Source of the DNA: an uncultured Oscillibacter sp.
GTDB lineage: Bacteria; Bacillota; Clostridia; Oscillospirales; Oscillospiraceae
Assembly (NCBI GenBank): GCA_902476875.1
Contig: CABSFC010000091.1
Span: 1 to 11,668 of the forward strand
Reading direction: 5' to 3'
DNA: 11,668 nt
In this document: piece by piece, positions 6,587 to 11,668 of the stretch
Layout: each line of letters opens with the position of its first letter
Position numbering within the stretch: the first letter of the stretch is position 1
The notes under the pieces: generated by a model
What the model saw: only the letters and a program-made list of their open reading frames with translations
What the model was told of the DNA's origin: nothing
Databases searched by the model: none
Translations under genes and position numbers: made by a program

Positions 6587-6606
6587 AAATCGAAAAATAT
6601 CGATTT
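6587..6606. promoter_or_regulatory. ArsR-type operator
   Basis: A perfect 7-bp inverted repeat, AAATCGA (6587-6593) and TCGATTT (6600-6606), with a 6-base spacer, directly after the -10 and before the ribosome binding site. Position and AT-rich dyad fit autorepression by the ArsR-family protein encoded next. Confidence 0.65.
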
Positions 6607-6617
6607 GAGGTGAGGGC

Positions 6618-6938
6618 ATGGAGAGCAGCTATCAACAGCAGGCCAAGGTATTCAAAGCCCTGTGCGACGAAAACCGTTTGCGGATTCTGGAGTTGCTGCG
6701 AAGTGGGGAACGCTGTGCCTGTGAGCTTTTGGAGGAACTGCACATCGGGCAGTCCACGCTGTCCCATCACATGCGGATCTTGTGCGATTCCGGCATCGTG
6801 GTGGGCCGCAAGGAGGGGAAGTGGGTCTACTATCGCATCGACCCGGCGGGGAGCGCCGCTGTCGCCGCGCTGCTGGCCCGACTGACCGCGGCGCGGGGGG
6901 ATGCCCGCAGGGGAACCTGCGGAACAGAAGAACAGTGA
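6618..6938 (+). CDS. ArsR/SmtB-family metalloregulator
   Basis: A 106-aa winged-HTH repressor. KALCDENRLRILELL opens the domain. ERCACELLEEL carries the CxC pair (C33, C35) in the place of the ELCVCDL metal box of ArsR. QSTLSHHMRILCDSGIV is the recognition helix region, with C56 after it, and GKWVYYRID is the wing. Further cysteines are C16 and C100. The CxC box points to a thiophilic ligand such as As(III) or Sb(III), or an organoarsenical; the ligand is inference. The ATG at 6618 follows GAGGTGAG. It heads the plus-strand module with the permease and thioredoxin-like genes. Confidence 0.92.
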   Translation: MESSYQQQAKVFKALCDENRLRILELLRSGERCACELLEELHIGQSTLSHHMRILCDSGIVVGRKEGKWVYYRIDPAGSAAVAALLARLTAARGDARRGTCGTEEQ

Positions 6939-6957
6939 GCCGCCTGGAGCGGCTTAC
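6905..6957 (+). promoter_or_regulatory. two hairpins at the arsR 3' end
   Basis: Hairpin one has arms CCGCAGG (6905-6911) and CCTGCGG (6916-6922) around GGAA. Hairpin two pairs 6935-6943 with 6949-6957, 9 bp with one G.T wobble, spans the arsR stop codon and is followed by TTTAT. The second could act as a leaky terminator or processing site that lowers permease expression relative to the repressor. Confidence 0.4.
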
Positions 6958-6969
6958 TTTATCGCCAAC

Positions 6970-6994
6970 AAATCGATATATTTCAATATTTCAA
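6970..6994. promoter_or_regulatory. possible second ArsR-type site before permease
   Basis: AAATCGA recurs at 6970-6976, the same half-site as in the arsR operator, followed by two exact tandem copies of TATTTCAA (6979-6994). It sits just before the permease ribosome binding site. No convincing -35 was found, so a second promoter is uncertain. Confidence 0.35.
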
Positions 6995-7010
6995 TTTAAC
7001 GGAGGCGCAA

Positions 7011-8027
7011 ATGATGGAAACTGTGAAAGCGGTCTGGGATTTTTTCCAGGACCAGATTTTGGGGATGCGGTGGCTTGAGGGTCTGATCCGTTCACTGCTG
7101 CGGGCGTTGGGGCTGGATACGGAAAGCCGCTGGGGCGGAAGCGTCTGGTTTTTTACCTATGATGTCCTGAAGATCACGGTGCTGCTATGTATTTTGATCT
7201 TCCTTATCAGCTACATCCAAAGCTATTTCCCGCCGGAGCGCGGCCGGAAGATCCTGGGGCGGTTCCACGGCATTGGGGCCAACATCATCGCCGCGCTGCT
7301 GGGGACAGTGACGCCCTTTTGCTCCTGCTCTTCCATCCCGCTGTTCATCGGTTTCACCTCGGCGGGGCTGCCGCTGGGAGTCACGTTTTCCTTCCTGATC
7401 TCCTCGCCCATGGTGGATCTGGGGTCACTGGTGCTGCTGATGAGCGTTTTTGGCGGAAAAATCGCAGTGTTGTATGTAGCGCTTGGGCTGGTCATCGCGG
7501 TGCTGGGCGGGACGCTTATCGAAAAGCTGCGGATGGAGCCGTATGTGGAGCAATTTGCGCTGCGCAGCGGCAGCGTGGACATCGAGGCGCCCGGTCTGAC
7601 GCGGCGGGATCGGCTGATCTATGCCAGGGAACAGACGTCTGAGACATTCCACAAGGTGTTTCCCTACATTCTGGTGGGCGTGGGCATCGGCGCCTTGATT
7701 CACAACTGGATTCCGGAGACATGGGTCGCCGCCATTCTGGGCGGCGGCAATCCCCTGGGCGTGGTACTGGCCACAGTGGTGGGCGTTCCCATGTACGCGG
7801 ACATTTTCGGCACCATCCCCATTGCGGAGGCCCTGTTCGCCAAGGGGGCGCAGTTGGGCAGCATCATGGCCTTTATGATGGCGGTCACCACGCTGTCTTT
7901 GCCGTCTCTCATCATGCTGCGGAAGGCCGTGAAGCCCAAACTGCTGGCGCTGTTCATCGCTGTCTGTACCGTGGGCATCGTCCTGGTGGGGTATCTGTTC
8001 AATTTCGTGCAGAATTTTATTGTATAA
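7011..8027 (+). CDS. ArsP/COG0701-type permease
   Basis: A 338-aa integral membrane protein of the permease family that includes ArsP, an organoarsenical efflux permease, and YraQ-like proteins. The hallmark TPFCSCSS is at 101-108 (C104, C106). Hydrophobic segments are visible around 46-70, 88-100, 122-147, 150-170, 218-232, 239-262 and 311-332, with a charged cytosolic loop at about 171-215. The second conserved block GVPMYADIFGTIPIAEAL is at 258-275. GGAGG at 7001 serves either ATG 7011 or ATG 7014. It lies downstream of the ArsR-family gene and upstream of a thioredoxin-fold gene with a CxC. Three 60-base stretches counted by hand (from 7021, 7141 and 7441) are 42-53% GC, against 65% for a glmM stretch (from 4261). 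Substrate is inferred, not shown. Confidence 0.87.
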   Translation: MMETVKAVWDFFQDQILGMRWLEGLIRSLLRALGLDTESRWGGSVWFFTYDVLKITVLLCILIFLISYIQSYFPPERGRKILGRFHGIGANIIAALLGTVTPFCSCSSIPLFIGFTSAGLPLGVTFSFLISSPMVDLGSLVLLMSVFGGKIAVLYVALGLVIAVLGGTLIEKLRMEPYVEQFALRSGSVDIEAPGLTRRDRLIYAREQTSETFHKVFPYILVGVGIGALIHNWIPETWVAAILGGGNPLGVVLATVVGVPMYADIFGTIPIAEALFAKGAQLGSIMAFMMAVTTLSLPSLIMLRKAVKPKLLALFIAVCTVGIVLVGYLFNFVQNFIV

Positions 8028-8048
8028 GCATATTGAGGAGGAAACAGC

Positions 8049-8381
8049 ATGAAATTATTTGGCGGAAAAGAAGCGAAACCCACTTGCGCCTGTGGGAGGA
8101 CGGCCTCCCGAAAGGATACCGGGGCTGACACGCCCGTTTTGATTCTGGGCTGCGGCTGCGGGAAAAGCCGGCAGCTGGAGGCCGCTGTGCGGGCGGCGCT
8201 GGAGGGGATGGAAAGCGACGCCGCCCTGGGGCTGGTGACGGATGCCGCGCAGATCGCCGCCTATGGCGTGATGACCACTCCGGCGCTGGTGATCCATGGC
8301 AGGGTGGTATCCAGCGGAAAGCTTCTGAAAGTGGAGGAGGCGGCCCGGCTGCTGCGGGAGAACCTGTCACAGACAAGCTAA
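8049..8381 (+). CDS. thioredoxin-fold small protein with two CxC motifs
   Basis: A 110-aa cytosolic protein resembling the thioredoxin_3 / small redox-active disulfide protein family. The strand TPVLILGCGCGKSRQLE leads into the first helix, and the cis-proline loop MTTPALVI (P78) follows. Relatives normally have CxxC in the active site; here the four residues are C37-G-K-S40, so the second cysteine is a serine and an extra cysteine (C35) lies two residues before. The N-terminal tail has another CxC (C13, C15). It may bind a metalloid or carry thiols rather than act as a dithiol reductase; this is inference. GAGGAGG lies 8 bases before the ATG, and the gene follows the permease by 21 bases, last in the module. 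Confidence 0.82.
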   Translation: MKLFGGKEAKPTCACGRTASRKDTGADTPVLILGCGCGKSRQLEAAVRAALEGMESDAALGLVTDAAQIAAYGVMTTPALVIHGRVVSSGKLLKVEEAARLLRENLSQTS

Positions 8382-8397
8382 ATGCCTTTACAGAGAA

Positions 8398-8432
8398 AAT
8401 GCCCGGATGTGGACGGCCCACATCCGGGCATT
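8398..8432 (+). terminator. hairpin terminator after the arsR-permease module
   Basis: A perfect 15-bp stem (8398-8412 with 8418-8432) and a 5-base loop, 16 bases after the thioredoxin-like gene. The T-run is short (TTGC), so termination may be inefficient, but the stem is very stable. Confidence 0.7.
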
Positions 8433-8457
8433 GCAATAACTGAGCAGTGATTTTACT

Positions 8458-8525
8458 TTACAGATGCAGCACGCGGTCCCGGATCTCTTGCGTTCTTCCC
8501 TGGTTCCAGAACTGGGTGCCGATGT
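8458..8525 (-). pseudogene. detached duplicate of the nrdD 3' end
   Basis: These 68 bases align without gaps to 8589-8656, the 3' end of nrdD, with four mismatches. Read on the minus strand it encodes the last 21 residues, from IGTQFWNQGRTQ to the stop. All four differences are synonymous (AGG/AGA, CGG/CGC, GTC/GTG, CAC/CAT). It begins just after the glycyl-radical codons, has no start codon or ribosome binding site, and cannot make an enzyme. It lies 131 bases beyond the real end, between the module terminator and the palindrome at 8529. It is probably a remnant of another lineage's functional nrdD rather than a local duplication that then decayed. Confidence 0.9.
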
Positions 8526-8528
8526 TCT

Positions 8529-8565
8529 ACTCTCGCTTGGCGAGTGAAGCGAGCTTAGCGAGAGT
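8529..8565. repeat. palindrome with 9-base GCGAG period
   Basis: The perfect 9-bp arms ACTCTCGCT (8529-8537) and AGCGAGAGT (8557-8565) enclose further GCGAG units at 8540 and 8549; with that at 8558 they recur every 9 bases. CTCGC at 8532 is in inverted orientation and can pair with any of them. It lies in the 63 bases between the two nrdD 3' ends. The role is unknown; a recombination site, element end or small intergenic repeat are possible. Confidence 0.6.
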
Positions 8566-8588
8566 TGATGCAGAGGCAGGGCACCGGC

Positions 8589-10748
8589 TTACAGGTGCAG
8601 GACCCGGTCCCGGATCTCTTGCGTCCTTCCCTGGTTCCAGAACTGGGTGCCGATGTAGCCGCAGGTCCGGCGGGCGACGTTCATCTTGTTCTGGTCGGTG
8701 TTGCCGCACTGGGGACACTTCCACACCAGCTTGCCACTCTCCTCCGCGATCTTGATCTCGCCGTCCCAGCCGCAGACCTGGCAGTAGTCGCTCTTGGTGT
8801 TTAGCTCGGCGTACATGATGTGGTCGTAAATGAACTTCATCACCTCCAGCACGGCGGGGATGTTGTTCTGCATGTCCGGCACCTCCACGTAGCTGATGGC
8901 GCCGCCGGTGGACAGGTGCTGGAACTGGGCCTCGAACTCCAGCTTGTCAAAGGCGTTGATCTCCTCCGTTACGTGGACGTGGTAGGAGTTTGTGATATAG
9001 CCCTTGTCGGTGATGCCCTCGATGACGCCGAAGCGGCGCTGGAGGCACTTGGCGAACTTGTACGTGGTGGACTCCAGCGGCGTGCCGTAGATGCCGAAGC
9101 CGATGGAGGTCTCCGCCTTCCAGCGGTTGCAGGCGGCGTTCATGTACTCCATGACCTGGATGGCGAAGGGCGTGGCGGAGGGGTCCGTGTGGCTCTTGCC
9201 GGTCATGTACTTCACGCACTCATAGAGGCCCGCGTAGCCCAGGGAGATGGTGGAGTAGCCGCCCACCAGGAGCTTGTCGATGGGCTCGCCCTTTTTCAGC
9301 CGGGCGCAGGCGCCGTACTGCCACAGGATGGGGGCCACATCGGACAGTGTGCCCTTCAGCCGCTCATGGCGGCACATCAGGGCCCGGTAGCACAGGTCCA
9401 GGCGCTCGTCGAAGATCTTCCAGAACTTGTCCAGGTTGCCGCCGGAGCTCAGGGCGATGTCCACCAGGTTCAGCGTGACCACGCCCTGATTGAAGCGGCC
9501 GTAGAACTTGTAGTTGCCGTTCTCGTCCTTCCAGGGGGACAGGTTGGAGCGGCAGCCCATGACGGGGAAGCAGTTGCCCTCCTTGAACTCCTTCATTTTC
9601 TTCTCGGAGATATAGTCGGGCACCATGCGCTTGGCGGTGCACTTGGCCGCCAGCTCGGTGAGATACCAGTAGGGGGAATCCTCGTGGATGTTGTCCTCCT
9701 CCAGCACGTAAATCAGCTTGGGGAAGGCGGGGGTGACCCAGACGCCGGCCTCGTTCTTCACGCCCTGGTAGCGCTGCTTCAGCACCTCCTCGATGATGAG
9801 GGCCAGATCGTGCTTGGTCTGGGGGTCGTCAGTCTCGCCCAGGTACATGAACACTGTGACGAAGGGGGCCTGTCCGTTGGTGGTCAGCAGCGTCACCACC
9901 TGGTACTGGATCATCTGCACGCCGCGGTTGATCTCCTCCAGCAGGCGGGCCTCCACCAGCTGGTCGATCTTCTCCGGGGCGGGGGTGGCGCCGATGGCGG
10001 CCATCTCCTGTTCCACGACCTTCCGGATCTTCTTCCGGCTGACGTCCACGAAGGGCGCCAGGTGGGTCAGGGAGATGGACTGACCGCCGTACTGGTTGCT
10101 GGCCACCTGGGCGATGATCTGGGTGGCGATGTTGCAGGCGGTGGAAAAGCTGTGGGGCCGCTCGATCAGGGTGCCGGTGATGACGGTGCCGTTTTGCAGC
10201 ATGTCCTCCAGGTTCACCAGGTCGCAGTTGTGCATGTGCTGGGCGTAGTAATCCGTGTCGTGGAAGTGGATGATGCCCTCCCGGTGGGCCTCCACGATGT
10301 CTGGGGGCAGCAGCAGGCGGTCGCTCAGGTCCCGGGAGACCTCGCCGGCCATATAGTCCCGCTGGGTGGAGTTCACCACCGGGTTCTTGTTGGAGTTCTC
10401 CTGCTTGGCCTCCTCGTTGCAGCACTCGATCAGGCTCAGAATCTTCTCGTCGGTGGTGTTGCTGCGGCGGACCAGGGAGCGGGTGTAACGGTAGGTGATG
10501 TAGTTCTTCGCCACCTCGAAAGCGCCGTGGGCCATGATCTGGTACTCCACCAGGTCCTGAATCTCCTCCACGGAGGGGGAGCGGTTCATCTTCTGGCAGG
10601 CCAGGTCCACGGATTCGGCGATGCGCTGAATCTGCACCGGCGTCATGCGGGCGCTCTCCTCAATGCTCTCGTTGGCCTTGGTGATGGCGGCGATGATCTT
10701 GGTGATATCAAAAACGACCTCGGTACCGTTGCGTTTGATGACTTTCAT
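8589..10748 (-). CDS. nrdD: anaerobic ribonucleoside-triphosphate reductase
   Basis: Class III reductase that makes deoxynucleoside triphosphates without oxygen, using a glycyl radical installed by NrdG. 719 aa from the chosen start. An ATP-cone domain (about 1-95, MKVIKRNGTEVVFDITKI onward) gives allosteric control. Cysteines in HNCDLVNLEDML (C175) and MGCRSNLSPW (C399) sit where the active-site cysteines are expected. The zinc site has C656, C659, C678 and C681. The radical glycine is G697 in RTCGYIG. The ORF is open to an upstream ATG at 10820, but MKVIKRNG at 10748 is the family start, follows GGGGGGAT, and the extra segment lies in the promoter. A second copy of its 3' end is at 8458-8525. 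nrdG lies beyond the inserted plus-strand module. Confidence 0.96.
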   Translation of the reverse strand: MKVIKRNGTEVVFDITKIIAAITKANESIEESARMTPVQIQRIAESVDLACQKMNRSPSVEEIQDLVEYQIMAHGAFEVAKNYITYRYTRSLVRRSNTTDEKILSLIECCNEEAKQENSNKNPVVNSTQRDYMAGEVSRDLSDRLLLPPDIVEAHREGIIHFHDTDYYAQHMHNCDLVNLEDMLQNGTVITGTLIERPHSFSTACNIATQIIAQVASNQYGGQSISLTHLAPFVDVSRKKIRKVVEQEMAAIGATPAPEKIDQLVEARLLEEINRGVQMIQYQVVTLLTTNGQAPFVTVFMYLGETDDPQTKHDLALIIEEVLKQRYQGVKNEAGVWVTPAFPKLIYVLEEDNIHEDSPYWYLTELAAKCTAKRMVPDYISEKKMKEFKEGNCFPVMGCRSNLSPWKDENGNYKFYGRFNQGVVTLNLVDIALSSGGNLDKFWKIFDERLDLCYRALMCRHERLKGTLSDVAPILWQYGACARLKKGEPIDKLLVGGYSTISLGYAGLYECVKYMTGKSHTDPSATPFAIQVMEYMNAACNRWKAETSIGFGIYGTPLESTTYKFAKCLQRRFGVIEGITDKGYITNSYHVHVTEEINAFDKLEFEAQFQHLSTGGAISYVEVPDMQNNIPAVLEVMKFIYDHIMYAELNTKSDYCQVCGWDGEIKIAEESGKLVWKCPQCGNTDQNKMNVARRTCGYIGTQFWNQGRTQEIRDRVLHL

Positions 10749-10785
10749 GCGTATCCCCCCGTAGATTTCCGCGTGGTTTGTCCAC

Positions 10786-10832
10786 ACTACATATATTGCG
10801 ATGTTGTTATTATAATACACAAGATATAGAAA
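10786..10832 (-). promoter_or_regulatory. nrdD promoter with candidate tandem NrdR boxes
   Basis: The -10 TATAAT is on the minus strand (plus 10809-10814); the -35 is poor. Two 16-base segments, 10786-10801 (core ATATATTG) and 10817-10832 (starting ACACAA), each match 11 of 16 positions of the NrdR box ACACWATATATTGTGT as I know it. They start exactly 31 bases apart, the three-turn spacing usual for NrdR pairs, and flank the -10. Repression by NrdR is inferred; nrdR itself is not in the window. From 10850 to 10966 I see only a short palindrome, CGGAAAA-GT-TTTTCCG (10857-10872). Confidence 0.6.
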
Positions 10833-10966
10833 AGCCAGTTGCTTTTACCACTATTTCGGAAAAGTTTTTCCGGGCGCCGGATATGGCGCGGAATCTATTC
10901 TGACAAATGGGGGCCGGTTTGTCCATTGGGAGTTTCGCCAGAAATCGGGGGAAAAATTCTCCATGC

Positions 10967-11002
10967 AAAAAAACCAAGGCGCGCCAGAGGGCGCGCCTTG
11001 GT
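10967..11002 (-). terminator. intrinsic terminator of the ECF S-component gene
   Basis: A perfect 13-bp stem (10973-10985 with 10990-11002, loop AGAG) with seven A on its plus-strand left (10967-10973), hence a U-run on the minus strand. It lies 26 bases past the gene's stop. Confidence 0.92.
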
Positions 11003-11028
11003 GAAAACGTGGAAATTTTATGTTCCGT

Positions 11029-11556
11029 TCAGCGGGCGGAGAACTTGTCCCAGAAGGACAGCAGGCCGCCCTTGAAGCAGAGCAGCATGGACACCACCGC
11101 GCCGAAAGTCGCCTGGAAGATCTGGAAGGGCAGCTTCAGGAGGGAGTACTCCGGAGTGGAGTAGATGAAGGCACGGCCGAGGGAGTAACCTACTACGTTA
11201 ATGGCAATGCCCAGGATCACGCCCACCAGGGCGCCGCGGACCCGGCGGTCCTGAGACAGCTTGTGAGCGCACAGGGAGACCACCACCGCCTGCAGGCCGT
11301 GGGTCACCAGGGAGACGAACATAGGCGCGGGATAGAAGAAAAAGTCGCCCAGGAACGCGCCGACGCCGCCTACGATAAAGGCGCCGAGGGGGTCCAGCAG
11401 GATGGCGGCGGTGCAGATGACGGCGTCGTTCAGATACAGGTGGCCACCGGGAACGGGAATGCTGAAGGAGCTCATGGCGACGTTCAGAGCCATCAGCATG
11501 GCGGTTACGGTGAGCCACTTCACCGGGCGCGCGGAGCGCAGAGAGGATGTGGACAT
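11029..11556 (-). CDS. ECF transporter S component
   Basis: A 175-aa membrane protein of the ECF-type (group II) vitamin uptake systems; the S component binds the substrate and docks to a shared EcfT/EcfA/EcfA' module encoded elsewhere. TM1 (about 14-30) has small residues at 4-residue spacing (A19, A23, A27), the kind of motif that contacts EcfT. Other segments are at about 45-75, 79-98, 108-128 and 145-163. The pattern IPVPGGHLYLNDAV, then LLDPLGAFIVGGVGAFLGD, resembles the ECF-ribofla_trS/DUF1393 branch, whose substrate is often unassigned. The start at 11556 (MSTSSLRS) is chosen over the ATG at 11625 because the extension is polar and the promoter-like elements lie inside it; AGAAGG precedes it. 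No riboswitch was recognised upstream, so the substrate stays open. Confidence 0.85.
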   Translation of the reverse strand: MSTSSLRSARPVKWLTVTAMLMALNVAMSSFSIPVPGGHLYLNDAVICTAAILLDPLGAFIVGGVGAFLGDFFFYPAPMFVSLVTHGLQAVVVSLCAHKLSQDRRVRGALVGVILGIAINVVGYSLGRAFIYSTPEYSLLKLPFQIFQATFGAVVSMLLCFKGGLLSFWDKFSAR

Positions 11557-11589
11557 GGAAAAAACCTTCTTTCTTGGTTGGTTGTCCCT

Positions 11590-11595
11590 ATCATA
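11590..11595 (-). promoter_or_regulatory. possible -10 element of the ECF S-component gene
   Basis: TATGAT on the minus strand, about 34 bases before the ATG. A TTGACA (plus 11620-11625) is 24 bases further upstream, too far for a normal sigma-A pair, and the hexamer at 17 bases is poor. The promoter therefore remains uncertain. Confidence 0.3.
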
Positions 11596-11668
11596 CCCGC
11601 ACGGTGGACCGAATGAAAGTGTCAAAATTTGAAAATTTTATAAGGTCAGTAGAGGCGTGAAACGCGGG

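Noticed and set aside
8529..8565. Short regularly spaced GCGAG units as a CRISPR or iteron array
   Set aside because: Only three 5-base units inside one palindrome; there are no spacers, cas genes or replication gene nearby.
8458..8588. An integrated element between the two nrdD ends
   Set aside because: Only 63 bases separate the copies and no recombinase gene is in the window, so no element can be called; only the scar is reported.
8820..10829. A 669-codon plus-strand open frame opposite nrdD
   Set aside because: Its composition (runs of Val, His, Leu, Gly, Asp) is that of the reverse strand of a GC-rich gene. nrdD on the other strand has full family motifs, and this frame has no ribosome binding site of its own.
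10849..10966. A riboswitch or small RNA between nrdD and the ECF gene terminator
   Set aside because: Only one short palindrome is visible and no conserved riboswitch core was recognised. The nrdD leader is about 55 bases, too short for a cobalamin riboswitch.
11590..11625. TTGACA with TATGAT as a full promoter for the ECF S-component gene
   Set aside because: The spacer is 24 bases, well outside the 16-18 range for sigma-A, so only the -10 is kept, at low confidence.

Overview
The window looks like chromosome of a spore-forming, strictly anaerobic, GC-rich Firmicute. The best guess is the Oscillospiraceae (Flavonifractor/Lawsonibacter/Oscillibacter type). The grounds are an alpha/beta-type spore protein gene with a sigma-G-like promoter, an oxygen-sensitive class III ribonucleotide reductase (nrdD, nrdG), strong AGGAGG-type ribosome binding sites, sigma-A promoters and GC-rich coding. 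The genus is inference; no rRNA gene is present.

Left part (1-5450). A diaminopropionate ammonia-lyase gene (dpaL) has its own promoter and terminator. A malic enzyme gene (minus) is divergent from an Rrf2/IscR-type regulator gene (plus), and a cluster of TTCCTA/TAGGAA elements lies between their promoters. An intergenic stretch (3330-3585) is packed with palindromes and carries two near-identical GC-rich hairpins 195 bases apart. It is followed by a spore protein gene (minus), divergent from phosphoglucosamine mutase (glmM, plus).

Right part (5450-11668). The minus strand carries the anaerobic ribonucleotide reductase pair, but split: nrdD at 8589-10748 and its activase nrdG at 5934-6467, the latter followed by an XRE-type regulator gene. 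Between them, on the plus strand, sits a three-gene module: an ArsR-type repressor, a TPFCSCS-type (ArsP/COG0701) permease and a small thioredoxin-fold protein. All three proteins contain CxC motifs, and the parts of the permease gene sampled are lower in GC than the neighbours. nrdD has a candidate pair of NrdR boxes around its -10 element; nrdG has a separate promoter. After a further gap comes the S component of an ECF vitamin transporter (minus).

Main observation. The last 21 codons plus stop of nrdD occur twice. The complete gene ends at 8589, and a detached copy lies at 8458-8525, exactly at the edge of the metalloid module. The two copies differ at four bases, all synonymous. This fits replacement of the nrdD 3' end by DNA from a relative's functional nrdD, so the metalloid module probably entered between nrdD and nrdG by recombination at the nrdD 3' end. 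The 63 bases between the copies hold a palindrome with a 9-base internal period.
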